This document shows, piece by piece, positions 8,362 to 18,869 of a DNA stretch of 64,000 nt. The stretch lies in the NCBI RefSeq assembly GCF_001598475.1, contig NZ_BCZA01000004.1, positions 124,001-188,000 on the forward strand, in the 5' to 3' direction. The position numbers and the translations under genes were made by a program. The stretch is from Pantoea agglomerans NBRC 102470 (lineage in GTDB: Bacteria; Pseudomonadota; Gammaproteobacteria; Enterobacterales; Enterobacteriaceae). How positions within the stretch are numbered: the stretch's first letter is position 1; each line of letters opens with the position of its first letter. The notes under the pieces were generated by a model. That model had not been told where the DNA came from. It worked only from the letters and a program-made list of their open reading frames with translations, and did no database searches.

Positions 8362-9460
8362 TTATAACCCTGCTTTTAAACTAGCTTCAATGAATCGATC
8401 CAGGTCGCCGTCCAGCACCGCCTGGGTGTTACGCGTCTCTACGCCAGTGCGCAGATCTTTGATGCGTGCATCATCGAGAACGTAAGAACGGATCTGACTT
8501 CCCCAGCCGATGTCGGACTTATTGTCCTCCAGCGCCTGTTTCTCAGCGTTTTTCTTCTGCATCTCAAGCTCGTACAGCTTCGCTTTCATCTGCTTCATCG
8601 CCTGATCTTTGTTCTTGTGCTGAGAACGGTCATTCTGACACTGGGTGACGGTACCGGTTGGAATATGGGTAATACGTACCGCAGATTCCGTCCGGTTAAC
8701 GTGCTGGCCGCCCGCCCCTGACGCACGATAGACGTCAATGCGCAGATCGGCTGGGTTGATGTCGATATCAATATCGTCATCCACTTCCGGATAGATAAAG
8801 GCTGAGCTGAAGGAGGTGTGACGACGGCCGCCGGAGTCAAACGGGCTCTTACGCACCAGGCGATGCACGCCCGTTTCTGTACGTAACCAGCCAAAGGCGT
8901 AGTCGCCTGACACGCGAATGGTCACAGATTTAATGCCTGCAACTTCACCTTCAGACTCTTCGATAATTTCGGTTTTGAAGCCTTTGGCTTCAGCCCAACG
9001 CAGATACATACGCATCAGCATGCTGGCCCAGTCCTGCGCTTCGGTGCCGCCGGAACCCGCCTGCAGATCGATGTAGCAGTCGGCGCTGTCATACTCGCCA
9101 GAGAACATGCGGCGGAATTCCAGCTCGCCCAGCTTGCCCTCAAGGACATCCAGCTCGGCAACCGCTTCGTCGAAAGTCTCTTCGTCTTCCGCTTCTACCG
9201 CCAGTTCAAGCAGACCCTGCACATCTTCCAGGCCCTGCGACATCTGATCCAGCGTCTGCACGATCGCTTCCAGCGAGGAGCGCTCTTTGCCCAGCGCCTG
9301 AGCACGCTCAGGTTCGTTCCAGACATCGGGCTGTTCCAGCTCGGCGTTTACTTCTTCGAGGCGTTCTTTCTTGGCATCGTAGTCAAAGATACCCCCGAAG
9401 AACGTCGCTGCGCTCACTGAGGTCCTGAATACGGTTTTTGACCGGGTTGATTTCAAACAT
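8362..9460 (-). CDS. prfB: Peptide chain release factor 2, with programmed +1 frameshift
   Basis: RF2 recognises UGA and UAA and triggers peptidyl-tRNA hydrolysis. The first frame reads [18 protein letters not shown] and continues for 25 codons to CTT-TGA, where TGA is codon 26 (9385-9383). Preceded by the internal Shine-Dalgarno GGGGG and slippery CTT, ribosomes shift +1 and continue as GAC-TAC, giving D-Y-D-A-K-K-E and a 365-residue protein, the E. coli length. Motifs are SPF (stop-codon reading) near residue 205 and GGQ near 250 in SGAGGQHVN. The residue preceding SGAGGQ is Ala (E. coli K-12 has Thr246 there). The frameshift gives autoregulation: low RF2 favours shifting. A purely zero-frame gene model would wrongly extend upstream. 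Confidence 0.97.
9381..9400 (-). promoter_or_regulatory. prfB: RF2 recoding site
   Basis: On the minus strand the sequence GGGGGTATCTTTGAC contains an internal Shine-Dalgarno (GGGGG), a 3-nt spacer and the slip site CTT-TGA-C. One T is skipped. It matches the E. coli prfB recoding signal over this core. Confidence 0.95.
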
Positions 9461-9691
9461 GGCTTTAGCGTCTTTCTTATGTTCGATGGGACAGGAAATT
9501 TAACGCACAAGTTTACCCGAAACTGGCGGCAGATTGTAGCGCTGAGACAGCGGGCTGATGCCGGGGCGGCGTGACGCGTTGCATTTGCTTATCGGGCTGC
9601 GACGACAACCGCTCGCACAGCAGGTTAACGCAGGGAAAAAACAGGCTGACGCGCCTCTGCCGTGACCGGAGACGCGCGCGCCTTATAAAAA

Positions 9692-11425
9692 TCAAAGCGG
9701 CCAGATATGGTCAATGATCAGCTGTACCGAGCGGTTACCGCGATACTCATTGATATCCAGCTTATAGGCCAGCTCGACCTGACGAATGCTGCTGTCGGGC
9801 CACAGCGTGGTATCGACATTAAAGGCAATCCCGTCGATCAGCGGACCGCCGTCCAGCGGTTCGACCATCACTTTCAGATGTCGCTCGCCCACCAGCCGCT
9901 GTTGCAGCAGCTTAAATTTGCCGTCAAAAGCGGGTTCCGGGAACGCCTGGCCCCAGGGCCCCGCTTCGCGCAGCATCTCAGCGGTCTGCAGCGAAAACTC
10001 CTGCGGCTGCAACGCGCCATCTGACCAGATGATGCCCTGCAGAGATTCGCCATCCAGCCACTCACCGACCAGATCGGCAAAGCGCTGACGAAACTCCTCG
10101 TAGCGTGCGGTTTCCAGTGATAAGCCTGCCGCCATGGCATGACCGCCAAACTTCAGCATCAGGCCGGGATTCAGCGTATCCAGACGCTCCAGCGCGTCGC
10201 GCAGATGCAGACCGGCAATTGAGCGGCCTGAGCCTTTCAGCGTGCCGTCGCCCGCCGGAGCAAAGGCAATCACCGGACGATGGAAACGCTCTTTCAGACG
10301 GGAAGCGAGGATCCCCACCACCCCCTGATGCCATTCGGGATGATAAAAGGCCAGCCCCAGCGGCAGATCGCGCTGCTCACGCTCCAGCGCCTGACACAGC
10401 GCCAGCGCTTCGCTCTGCATGCCCTGCTCTATCTCTTTTCGTGTCTGGTTCAGCGCGTCCAGCTCACTGGCTAACATCCGTGCCTGACTGAGATCCTCAG
10501 TCATTAACAGCGCCACGCCCACCGACATATCGTCGAGCCGGCCTGCGGCATTGAGCCGTGGCCCCAGCGCAAAGCCGAGATCGCTGGCCGCCATCTGACG
10601 CGCATCGCGATTAGCAATCTCCAGCAGCGCCCGGATGCCTGGCCGGCATTTTCCCGCCCGGATGCGGCTGAGTCCCTGCCACACCAGAATGCGGTTGTTG
10701 ACGTCGAGCGGCACCACGTCGGCAACCGTGCCGAGCGCCACCAGATCCAGCATCTCCGCCAGATTGGGTTCGGTGCGAGTGGCACCAAACCAGCCCTGGG
10801 TACGCAGATGGGCGCGCAGCGCCAGCATCAGATAGAACGCAACGCCCACGCCCGCCAGTGCACGTGAGGGAAAGTTGCAGTCCGGCAGATTGGGATTAAC
10901 GATCGCCTCAGCGGCCGGTAAGGTCTCGCCCGGCAGGTGGTGGTCGGTAATCAGCACCGGAATCCCGTGCTGATGGGCACATTCAACGCCGGCGTGGGAG
11001 GAGATGCCGTTGTCGACGGTCAGGATCATCGCCGCACCGCGCGCCCGCGCCTGCTCAACCACTTCAGGGCTGAGGCCATAACCATCTTCAAAGCGGTTAG
11101 GCACCAGATACTGCACGTTGCCGCCGCCCATGCTGCGCAGCGCCATGACCGTCAGCGCGGTACTGGTCGCGCCATCGGCATCAAAGTCGCCCACCACCAT
11201 AATGCGACGCCCATCCAGCAGCGCCTGATGCAGCAGTTCCACTGCGCTCTCAATCCCGCTTAAGGACTGGTACGGCAGCAGGTTTTTCGCCCCGCGCTCC
11301 AGCTCTGCCGCGTCGCGCACGCCGCGTTGCAGATAGAGTCGTTTCAGCAGCGGCGGCAGCGTCGCCGGAAGCGCATCGTCAACCGTCACCTCACGGCGAC
11401 GGAGTTCCACATCCTGTTTTACCAC
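9692..11425 (-). CDS. recJ: Single-stranded-DNA-specific 5'-3' exonuclease RecJ
   Basis: RecJ degrades single-stranded DNA 5' to 3' in RecFOR recombination, mismatch repair and base excision repair. The 577-residue length equals the E. coli protein. DHH-phosphoesterase motifs are visible: GDFDADGATS at 79-88, VDNGISSHAG from about 137, and DHH at 161-163, which bind the two metal ions. GGHAMAAGLS further on is the DHHA1 domain signature. Translation begins at a GTG, only 3 nt after the dsbC stop, with a weak GGTGG site, so translation is probably coupled to dsbC. It belongs to the xerD-dsbC-recJ-prfB-lysS run conserved in enterics. Confidence 0.96.
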   Translation of the reverse strand: MVKQDVELRRREVTVDDALPATLPPLLKRLYLQRGVRDAAELERGAKNLLPYQSLSGIESAVELLHQALLDGRRIMVVGDFDADGATSTALTVMALRSMGGGNVQYLVPNRFEDGYGLSPEVVEQARARGAAMILTVDNGISSHAGVECAHQHGIPVLITDHHLPGETLPAAEAIVNPNLPDCNFPSRALAGVGVAFYLMLALRAHLRTQGWFGATRTEPNLAEMLDLVALGTVADVVPLDVNNRILVWQGLSRIRAGKCRPGIRALLEIANRDARQMAASDLGFALGPRLNAAGRLDDMSVGVALLMTEDLSQARMLASELDALNQTRKEIEQGMQSEALALCQALEREQRDLPLGLAFYHPEWHQGVVGILASRLKERFHRPVIAFAPAGDGTLKGSGRSIAGLHLRDALERLDTLNPGLMLKFGGHAMAAGLSLETARYEEFRQRFADLVGEWLDGESLQGIIWSDGALQPQEFSLQTAEMLREAGPWGQAFPEPAFDGKFKLLQQRLVGERHLKVMVEPLDGGPLIDGIAFNVDTTLWPDSSIRQVELAYKLDINEYRGNRSVQLIIDHIWPL

Positions 11426-11428
11426 CGA

Positions 11429-12142
11429 TTAACCACCACGCTTCTGATTGTCCAGCACCTGCTTCAGCTCCTGCGGCGACTGATAACCTGGGATCATCAT
11501 GCCGCTGTCAGTCAGCATCGCGGGCGTGCCCTGAATGCCGAACAGCACGCCAAGTTTATAGTGCTGGGCAATATCGATTTTGCAGCTGTCTGGTGCGGCC
11601 ATCTTCGGCGCATTGCCTTTCATCGCCTCATCAAACGCTTTATTGCGGTCGGCGCTGCACCAGATCGCTTTCATCGCTGGCTCAATCTGACCATTCAGCC
11701 CTTCACGCGGAAACGCCAGATAGCGCACGGTGATGCCCAGCGCATTGTAGTCCGCCATCTGCTCGTGCAGCTTGTGACAGTAGCCACAGGTGATGTCGGT
11801 AAAGACCGTGATCACGTGCTGCTCTTTAGGCGCTTTGTAGACGATCATCTCCGGCACCAGCGCTTCGACTTTTTTGTCCAGCAGCTGGTTGGTGACGTTG
11901 ACCGGCTGTTTGCCGCTGACGTCATAGAGCGGACCCTGGATCATGTGTTTGCCGTCGTCGGTCACGTAGAGCACGCCGCTTTCTGACAGCACGGTTTTAA
12001 AACCCGGCAGCGGTGACGGGCTGATCTCCGTCTGGTTCAGACCGAGCTTTTTAAGTGATTGCTGAATGGCGCTGTCATCGGCCTGTGCGAGACCGGAAAA
12101 GGCGCTGGCTAAAAGAGCCAGCATGGCAAAATGCTTGTTCAT
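11429..12142 (-). CDS. dsbC: Thiol:disulfide interchange protein DsbC
   Basis: Periplasmic disulfide isomerase that reshuffles wrong disulfides and is kept reduced by DsbD. The 237-residue precursor starts with a Sec signal peptide ending in A-Q-A, with cleavage expected before DDSAIQ at residue 22. The active-site C-G-Y-C is at residues 118-121 within DITCGYCHKLHE, and a second cysteine pair (Cys162 and Cys182 region) matches the structural disulfide. The N-terminal part is the dimerisation domain. The start has an AAGGA site. It lies between xerD and recJ, as in E. coli. Confidence 0.97.
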   Translation of the reverse strand: MNKHFAMLALLASAFSGLAQADDSAIQQSLKKLGLNQTEISPSPLPGFKTVLSESGVLYVTDDGKHMIQGPLYDVSGKQPVNVTNQLLDKKVEALVPEMIVYKAPKEQHVITVFTDITCGYCHKLHEQMADYNALGITVRYLAFPREGLNGQIEPAMKAIWCSADRNKAFDEAMKGNAPKMAAPDSCKIDIAQHYKLGVLFGIQGTPAMLTDSGMMIPGYQSPQELKQVLDNQKRGG

Positions 12143-12163
12143 TTTTGTCCTTATCGCCGCGGT

Positions 12164-13057
12164 TCAGGCCCGCGGATGGTGTTGTTGATGCAACTGACGC
12201 AGGCGCTCAGTGGCGACGTGCGTATAAATTTGGGTGGTGGAGAGATCGCTGTGTCCCAGCAGCATCTGTACGACACGCAGATCGGCACCGTGGTTCAGCA
12301 GATGGGTCGCAAAGGCATGGCGCATCACATGCGGTGATAACTTTTCGCTGTCGATCCCCGCCAGCGTGGCGTAATGCTTGATGCGATGCCAGAAGGTCTG
12401 GCGCGTCATCTGCTGCGCCCGATTACTGGGAAACATCACGTCCAGCGTCTGACCGTTGAGCAGCCACGGACGACCATGTTCCATATATTGCTCCAGCCAG
12501 TAAACCGCTTCTTCACCTAAAGGCACCAGCCGCTCTTTATCTCCTTTACCGATAACCCGGACAACGCCCTGGCGCAGGCTGATGTCGCTGAGCGTCAGGC
12601 CAATCAGTTCGGAGACGCGCAGGCCCGTGGCGTAGAGCAGCTCCAGCATCGCTTTGTCGCGCAGCTCCAGCGGGATATCGATATTCGGCGCCTGCAACAG
12701 TCGCTCGACCTGCGCCTCACTGAGATCTTTCGGTAAACGCTGCGGCAGTTTTGGGGCTGACAACAGCGCGCTGGGATCGTCCGGGCGCAGCTTTTCGCGG
12801 TAAAGATACTGGAACAGGCGACGCATGGCGCTGAGCAGCCGCGCTGAGCTGGTCGCCTTGTAGCCTCCCTCCAGCCGTTCAGCCAGAAACTGCTGCAGAT
12901 CCAGCGGCGCCACGCTAAGCAGCGTCAGCTGATGATGCGCCAGCCATCCGGTCAGCGTCTGGAGGTCCTGGCGATAAGAGGAGAGAGTGTTCTGCGCCAG
13001 ATTGCGTTCAATCCAGAGCGCATCAAGAAACTGTTCTGTCAGATCGCTGTCCTGCAC
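12164..13057 (-). CDS. xerD: Site-specific tyrosine recombinase XerD
   Basis: XerD works with XerC at dif to resolve chromosome dimers, under FtsK control. The 297-residue protein has an N-terminal SAM-like core-binding domain (about 1-100) and a C-terminal catalytic domain. All catalytic residues are seen: R147 in TGLRVSEL, K171 in GKGDKER, H243 and R246 in [10 protein letters not shown]269 in LLGHSD and nucleophile Y278 in QIYTHV. The start codon is GTG, preceded by GGAGATAAC. It is divergent from fldB with about 100 bp between starts and begins the operon running through dsbC to lysS. This is a housekeeping recombinase, not a mobile-element integrase. Confidence 0.96.
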   Translation of the reverse strand: MQDSDLTEQFLDALWIERNLAQNTLSSYRQDLQTLTGWLAHHQLTLLSVAPLDLQQFLAERLEGGYKATSSARLLSAMRRLFQYLYREKLRPDDPSALLSAPKLPQRLPKDLSEAQVERLLQAPNIDIPLELRDKAMLELLYATGLRVSELIGLTLSDISLRQGVVRVIGKGDKERLVPLGEEAVYWLEQYMEHGRPWLLNGQTLDVMFPSNRAQQMTRQTFWHRIKHYATLAGIDSEKLSPHVMRHAFATHLLNHGADLRVVQMLLGHSDLSTTQIYTHVATERLRQLHQQHHPRA

Positions 13058-13159
13058 GTTATCTCCGCCGTCTGGTGTAAAATCATGCTCATTATGCCTG
13101 ATTCAGCAGCGCTTCTGGTACAATTGCGCCAAAGTCAGTATTTACAGAGTGTTATCTGC

Positions 13160-13678
13160 ATGAAAATCGGTCTTTTTTACGGTTCCAGTACCTGTTACAC
13201 CGAAATCGTAGCGGAGAAAATTCGCGATTTTATTGGCGAAGAGTTAGTGACGCTGCATAACGTGAAAGATGACGACCCGCGCCTGATGGAGCAGTACGAT
13301 TTGCTGATCATGGGCATCCCGACCTGGGATTTCGGTGAGTTGCAGGAGGACTGGGAGGCGATCTGGCCGCAGTTGCCCGCGCTGAATCTGCAAAACAAGA
13401 TTGTCGCACTGTATGGCATGGGCGATCAGATTGGCTATGGCGAGTGGTTTTTAGATGCGCTCGGCATGCTGCACGATTTGCTGCAGCCGATGGGAGTACG
13501 TTTTGTTGGCTACTGGCCGCTTGAAGGCTATGAGTTCACCAGCCCGAAACCGCTGAGTGCAGATGGCTCGCAGTTTGTGGGTCTGGCGCTTGATGATGTG
13601 AATCAGTTCGAGGTCACCGATGAGCGCGTTGAGCAGTGGTGCGAGCAGGTGTTAACCGAAACCGCAGGACTGCTCTGA
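13160..13678 (+). CDS. fldB: Flavodoxin 2
   Basis: FMN-binding electron carrier of 172 residues. The phosphate loop GSSTCYTE follows the first strand ([12 protein letters not shown]), and the FMN-flanking aromatic residues are in PTWDFGE and [11 protein letters not shown]. In E. coli fldB belongs to the SoxRS response and supports reductase systems, partly overlapping fldA. I start it at ATG 13160, which gives the canonical flavodoxin N-terminus; the frame stays open further upstream but that part has no family similarity. It is divergent from xerD and converges on ygfX across a tandem hairpin repeat. Confidence 0.95.
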   Translation: MKIGLFYGSSTCYTEIVAEKIRDFIGEELVTLHNVKDDDPRLMEQYDLLIMGIPTWDFGELQEDWEAIWPQLPALNLQNKIVALYGMGDQIGYGEWFLDALGMLHDLLQPMGVRFVGYWPLEGYEFTSPKPLSADGSQFVGLALDDVNQFEVTDERVEQWCEQVLTETAGLL

Positions 13679-13695
13679 CGGCCCTTCTGCCGGTG

Positions 13696-13799
13696 TCGAA
13701 CCGTAGCCTGAACAGGTAAGCGGCTTTAATCGCTCTTGCCTGTCATTATCGAACCGCAGTGCAGGCAGATGAACGGCTTCAGACGCTCTTGCCTGCACT
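13696..13799 (+). repeat. Tandem hairpin repeat, two units of about 53 bp
   Basis: Two units start TCGAACCG at 13696 and 13749 and share a later CGCTCTTGCCTG block. Unit 2 forms a perfect 10-bp stem, AGTGCAGGCA (13758-13767) with TGCCTGCACT (13790-13799). Unit 1 has a shorter compensated stem, ACAGG (13712-13716) with CCTGT (13739-13743), plus AGCG/CGCT. The stems differ in sequence yet both pair, which suggests selection on structure. It lies between convergent fldB and ygfX and is unrelated to the palindromic elements at 6.6, 30.4 and 34.0 kb. Confidence 0.8.
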
Positions 13800-13806
13800 G
13801 CTGCCA

Positions 13807-14217
13807 TTAATGCCGCGCCGGGCTGAAGCAACAGGCGCGTAACGCCCGCCATTCGCCAGGCTGCATATTGTCCTGCATCAGCCACCAGCGCAGCGTGGCA
13901 CCTTGTTCGCTCTTCGCCACCAGCAGCACGCCAACGGGTAACCAGCGAAGTGGCTGAGTTGGCCGCCAGCGTTTTCCCTGCCAGATCCAGCAATGGACGC
14001 TTTCCCGCTGTAACGTACCGTGCCGTTGAATCAATCGCCAAACGCTGCGCCAGCCCTCAGCCAGCAACAGCAGAATAATCGGCGCTTTAACCAGCCAGCC
14101 GCCTGCAGGCAGCGTCATCAGCACCACGCCAGTCACGGCTGCTATCAGCCAGGCGCAGACTAACCCGCACGCCAGGCGAGAGGGCCGTAGCTTACATTGC
14201 CACCGGGCCGCGAGCAT
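13807..14217 (-). CDS. ygfX: YgfX (CptA) membrane protein
   Basis: A 136-residue inner-membrane protein with two adjacent hydrophobic helices at about residues 16-55 and a cytoplasmic remainder rich in Trp and Arg. It matches E. coli YgfX/CptA in layout and in the conserved W-x-L-R-W-Q-G-style segment (here [10 protein letters not shown]) and the C-terminal EWRALR. E. coli YgfX has been reported as a toxin-like partner of SdhE that affects MreB and FtsZ, though that role is debated. The start overlaps the end of sdhE by 26 bp, as in other enterics, so the pair is translationally coupled. Confidence 0.88.
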   Translation of the reverse strand: MLAARWQCKLRPSRLACGLVCAWLIAAVTGVVLMTLPAGGWLVKAPIILLLLAEGWRSVWRLIQRHGTLQRESVHCWIWQGKRWRPTQPLRWLPVGVLLVAKSEQGATLRWWLMQDNMQPGEWRALRACCFSPARH

Positions 14218-14458
14218 GGTTACGCTGCTGGATCAGGTTCACCATCCGCTTAAGCTCCGGATCCTTTGGCTCACCGTGATTCATCAGCCAGTTAAACAGA
14301 TCGGGATCGTCACTCTTTAGCAAATCCACAAAGACCTGCTTATCGGTGTCGCTCAGCGTCTCATACTCAAATTTGAAGAACGGCATAATAGCCACATCCA
14401 GTTCCAGCATGCCGCGACGGCAGGCCCACTGAATGCGTGATTTATCATTAATATCCAT
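14192..14458 (-). CDS. sdhE: FAD assembly factor SdhE
   Basis: SdhE (YgfY, CptB) promotes covalent FAD attachment to succinate dehydrogenase SdhA and fumarate reductase FrdA in the cytoplasm. The 88-residue protein keeps the signature RGM motif at residues 15-17 ([11 protein letters not shown]), the part that contacts the flavoprotein, plus the conserved FxxLLxxxDxDLFxW stretch ([15 protein letters not shown]). Length equals the E. coli protein. It forms an overlapping operon with ygfX and is divergent from ygfZ. Confidence 0.96.
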   Translation of the reverse strand: MDINDKSRIQWACRRGMLELDVAIMPFFKFEYETLSDTDKQVFVDLLKSDDPDLFNWLMNHGEPKDPELKRMVNLIQQRNHARGPVAM

Positions 14459-14684
14459 GCATCAATTTCCACAATTCACAACGTGGCGCCTAGTGTAACC
14501 TGGTTTAATGCGGCTCGCAGGCGCAGCGTCGCATGCTGTGCAACCTGCCACATTTCAGGCTGGATCTTTTCAGGGTTATCACGCCTTTTGTGCGCCGTTT
14601 TCCGTAAACAGGTTGCATTGCCAGTCGGCTATTTTAACATTAAAGATATTATTCCGGATGAACCTTCTTATACAGGATATCTCC
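14459..14684. promoter_or_regulatory. sdhE-ygfZ divergent control region
   Basis: This 226-bp region carries the promoters of sdhE (left) and ygfZ (right). The ygfZ leader from about 14625 is AT-rich (ATTTTAACATTAAAGATATT), a plausible promoter core. The frame of ygfZ is open back to about 14508 but has no family similarity there. Confidence 0.45.
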
Positions 14685-15671
14685 ATGCCCACATTTACTT
14701 TACCGCCGCGCCAGCCTGCCGCGTCGTCTCGTCTGCCGTTAACCCTGATGTCACTGGATAGCTGGGCGCTGGTTTCCATTACCGGCGCCGACAGCACCTC
14801 TTACCTGCAGGGTCAGTTAACGCTGGATGTCGCCGCGCTGGATGCCGACCACCATTCGCTCGCCGCACACTGCGATGCTAAAGGTAAAATGTGGAGCAAT
14901 ATGCGCCTGTTCCATCGCGGTGAAGGCTATGCTTATCTGATCCGTCGTGAGCTGCGCGACACCCAGCTGCCCGAGTTAAAGAAATACGCCGTGTTTTCGA
15001 AAGTGTCGATGGTGGCTGATGATGAGTCAGTATTGCTGGGCGTGGCCGGTTTTCAGGCGCGCGCCGCGCTGGCAAATCTGTTTGATAGCCTGCCCGACAG
15101 CGAAAAACCGGTGGTGCAGCAGGGAGAAACCACGCTGCTGTGGTTTGCCCATCCGGCCGAACGTTTTCTGATTGTCACTTCGCTGGCCCAGGCAGAAGCG
15201 CTGAAGCAGAAGCTCAATGACGATGCACAGTTTAATGACAGTCAGCAGTGGCTGGCGCTGGATATTGAAGCGGGCATTCCGGTGATTGATCCCGCCACCA
15301 GCGTGCAGTTTATTCCGCAGGCCACCAACCTGCAGGCGCTGGATGCTATCAGCTTTAAAAAAGGGTGCTATGCCGGTCAGGAGATGGTGGCCCGGGCGAA
15401 ATATCGCGGCGCCAATAAACGCGCGCTCTACTGGCTGGCGGGTCAGGCAAGTCATCTGCCCGAAGCCAATGCCCCGCTGGAGTTGCAGATGGGTGAACGC
15501 TGGCGTCGAACCGGCAGCGTGCTGGCTGCGGTGCAGTTAGATGACGGGATTAGCTGGATTCAGGTCGTGATGAATAACGATCTGGAGCCGGACAGCGTGT
15601 TGCGGGTGGAAGGCGATGAAGGCGGACATCTGACCATTCAGCCGCTGCCCTACTCGCTTGATGAGAGCTGA
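14685..15671 (+). CDS. ygfZ: tRNA-modifying protein YgfZ, Fe-S cluster assembly factor
   Basis: Folate-binding GcvT-like protein needed for full activity of some Fe-S enzymes, including the MiaB tRNA methylthiolase. It has 328 residues. The family signature K-G-C-Y-x-G-Q-E is at 226-233 (KGCYAGQE), containing the key Cys228. The N-terminus [20 protein letters not shown] matches E. coli YgfZ, which fixes the start at 14685 behind an AGGAT site. It is adjacent to sdhE-ygfX, another Fe-S/flavin maturation locus, as in E. coli. Confidence 0.95.
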   Translation: MPTFTLPPRQPAASSRLPLTLMSLDSWALVSITGADSTSYLQGQLTLDVAALDADHHSLAAHCDAKGKMWSNMRLFHRGEGYAYLIRRELRDTQLPELKKYAVFSKVSMVADDESVLLGVAGFQARAALANLFDSLPDSEKPVVQQGETTLLWFAHPAERFLIVTSLAQAEALKQKLNDDAQFNDSQQWLALDIEAGIPVIDPATSVQFIPQATNLQALDAISFKKGCYAGQEMVARAKYRGANKRALYWLAGQASHLPEANAPLELQMGERWRRTGSVLAAVQLDDGISWIQVVMNNDLEPDSVLRVEGDEGGHLTIQPLPYSLDES

Positions 15672-15680
15672 TTGAGCGTA

Positions 15681-15706
15681 TGGCCCTTCCGCTAAGGGAA
15701 GGGCCA
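15681..15706. terminator. Hairpin between ygfZ and trhA
   Basis: TGGCCCTTCC (15681-15690) pairs perfectly with GGAAGGGCCA (15697-15706) around GCTAAG. It lies between convergent genes; there is no clear T-run, so any terminator function is weak or needs Rho. Confidence 0.55.
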
Positions 15707-15729
15707 GTACCGCAATTCAGAGGCTCAAT

Positions 15730-16395
15730 TCAGCGCACATAAAAGTAGATAGCGCAGAAGTGGCAGAGACTGCCGCCCAGCACGAACAAATGCCAGATGG
15801 CGTGGTTAAACGGAATGCGGCGCGCCACATAGAAAATCACTCCCAGCGAATAGATAATCCCGCCTGCGGCAAGCAGCCAGATGCAGCCCGGCGGCAGGAT
15901 CATCGCCAGTTGATAAACCACAATCAGTGACAGCCACCCCATACAGAGATAGGTCACCAGCGACAGCGCTTTAAAGCGATGCGCAATCGTGAGCTTGAAC
16001 AGGATACCGGCCAGCGCCAGCCCCCAGATCACCGCCATCAGTCCATATGCCAGCGGCGTCCTCAGCGCGACCAGCAGAAACGGCGTATAGGTGCCGGCAA
16101 TCAGCAGATAGATGGCGCAGTGATCGAACTTTTTCAGCCAGGGTCTGGCCGGGCCAGCCGGAATAGCGTGATAGAGCGTCGAGGCCAGAAACAGCAGGAT
16201 CATGCTGCCACCATAGAGGCTGTAGCTGATAAAAGTGAGGGTGTCGGCCTGCCTCTCGATGGCCTGATTGAGCATCAGTATCAGACCGACGATGCCGAAC
16301 AGGCAGCCAAGACCGTGACTGATACTGTTGGCAATTTCCTCGGCGAACGAATAGCCCGCGGCGTGTTGATGTTTGTGAGAGAGTGTGGGGGTCAT
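15730..16395 (-). CDS. trhA: PAQR-family membrane homeostasis protein TrhA (hemolysin III-like)
   Basis: A 221-residue seven-helix membrane protein of the hemolysin III/PAQR superfamily (formerly YqfA). Conserved polar residues of the fold are present: [10 protein letters not shown] near the start, STLYHAIP after helix 2 (Ser and His), KFDHCAIY (Asp) and the C-terminal [15 protein letters not shown]. These probably bind zinc in the membrane, as in adiponectin receptors. E. coli TrhA has been linked to membrane energetics and fluidity control. The start follows AGGAACCTGTT. It is divergent from the RpiR-type regulator gene. Confidence 0.92.
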   Translation of the reverse strand: MTPTLSHKHQHAAGYSFAEEIANSISHGLGCLFGIVGLILMLNQAIERQADTLTFISYSLYGGSMILLFLASTLYHAIPAGPARPWLKKFDHCAIYLLIAGTYTPFLLVALRTPLAYGLMAVIWGLALAGILFKLTIAHRFKALSLVTYLCMGWLSLIVVYQLAMILPPGCIWLLAAGGIIYSLGVIFYVARRIPFNHAIWHLFVLGGSLCHFCAIYFYVR

Positions 16396-16488
16396 AACAG
16401 GTTCCTGAGCAGCTCCATAGCGGTGATATCGTTATCCAGCGTAGCCAACAATTTTTTCAGTGTACACTTGTACGCTAAAATTATCGTG

Positions 16489-16499
16489 GTGAAATTCAC
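16489..16499. promoter_or_regulatory. Candidate operator upstream of the RpiR-type regulator
   Basis: GTGAAATTCAC is a perfect dyad 66 bp before the regulator start, in the divergent trhA-regulator region. A related GTGACTTTCA sits at 17338-17347 upstream of bglA. This fits an autoregulating repressor but is short and could be chance. Confidence 0.35.
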
Positions 16500-16564
16500 T
16501 ATCCCTTAAACCGGGTGATGAATCTGGTAAACTGGCCGCCAGTCCACTGTTCAACGAGTCATTC

Positions 16565-17284
16565 ATGTTTTCGCATAGCGATCTCGCCCGCCTTAACGAT
16601 CTGGAAATGCAGGTCTATCAGTTCATCATTAAGCACCGCGAAGGCGTCAGCTACATGACGATCCGCGAGCTGGCTGAGCAGGCTGGTGTCTCCACCACCA
16701 CCGTGCTGCGTTTCTGTCGCAAGATGGGCTGTGAAGGCTGGTCGGAATTCCGCATCCGCCTGCGCTTAAACGAACAGCAAAGTGCGCCAATGCTCAACAC
16801 GGCGGGCGTCAGTGAAATGCTGAGCTTTTTTAAGAGCATCAATAATCCGGAGTTTGAACAGCTCATCGCTGAGGCCGCGCAGAAGATTAATCAGGCTGAG
16901 CGGGTCTTCTTTATTGGCGTCGGCACCTCCGGCAGCCTGGCAAAATATGGCGCACGCTTTTTCTCTAACCTCGGTAAATTCAGCCACGCGATTGACGATC
17001 CCTATTATCCGGTCAGTCCCGATCTCTATGAAAACGCCATTGCCATTATTTTATCGGTCTCCGGCGAAACGGAAGAGATCCTGCGCATTGCCAGCCAGTT
17101 CAGCCTGAATAAGTGCAAAATCATTGCGATAACCAACACGGAGAGCTGCTCGCTGGCGAAGATCGGTGATTTCAACCTCTGCTACCATGTGCCCATCATC
17201 CGTATGGCGGACAATTCCGACATTACGACTCAGGTGCCAGTGACCTATATTATTGAAGCAATCGGCCGCCAGCTGGGGAAATAA
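16565..17284 (+). CDS. MurR/RpiR-family transcriptional regulator
   Basis: A 239-residue regulator with an N-terminal HTH_6 domain (about 1-77, including SYMTIRELAEQAGVSTTTVL and RFCRKMGCEGWSEF) and a C-terminal SIS sugar-phosphate-binding domain. GVGTSGSLAKYGARF at about 119-133 is the SIS phosphate-binding loop and LSVSGETEEI the second. It lies 115 bp upstream of bglA in the same direction, where E. coli has yqfB. It most likely senses a phosphorylated beta-glucoside or its product and controls bglA. Whether it is repressor or activator cannot be told from sequence. Confidence 0.9.
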   Translation: MFSHSDLARLNDLEMQVYQFIIKHREGVSYMTIRELAEQAGVSTTTVLRFCRKMGCEGWSEFRIRLRLNEQQSAPMLNTAGVSEMLSFFKSINNPEFEQLIAEAAQKINQAERVFFIGVGTSGSLAKYGARFFSNLGKFSHAIDDPYYPVSPDLYENAIAIILSVSGETEEILRIASQFSLNKCKIIAITNTESCSLAKIGDFNLCYHVPIIRMADNSDITTQVPVTYIIEAIGRQLGK

Positions 17285-17396
17285 AACAGCCTGTTTTTTG
17301 GATGTAACAAACGCAATTATTGCCGCGCTGTTATATCGTGACTTTCATTATTGCCTTGCTACACTCAGCTCAATTTCAATATCCGTAATGGGGTGA

Positions 17397-18839
<1,443 letters not shown>

Positions 18840-18846
18840 GTCATCA

Positions 18847-18862
18847 CGCCGCATCAGCGGCG
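18847..18862. terminator. Short hairpin between bglA and ygfF
   Basis: CGCCGC (18847-18852) pairs with GCGGCG (18857-18862) around ATCA, between convergent stops. No T-run follows, so terminator function is uncertain. Confidence 0.4.
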
Positions 18863-18869
18863 AAAAGAG

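Noticed and set aside
8362..9460. prfB as a pseudogene because of the in-frame TGA
   Set aside because: The TGA is the programmed recoding site with its conserved Shine-Dalgarno-like and slip sequences.
9461..9510. Zero-frame upstream start for prfB
   Set aside because: It would bypass the known frameshift; the MFEINP start plus +1 shift gives the exact RF2 length and N-terminus.
12164..13057. Tyrosine recombinase as the sign of an integrated mobile element
   Set aside because: It is XerD in its conserved housekeeping operon; no att repeats or cargo genes adjoin it.
12932..13159. Upstream in-frame extension of fldB
   Set aside because: It overlaps the xerD start and the added residues have no flavodoxin similarity; ATG 13160 gives the family N-terminus.
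14508..14684. Upstream in-frame extension of ygfZ
   Set aside because: The extra residues match no YgfZ protein; ATG 14685 has a ribosome-binding site and the conserved N-terminus.
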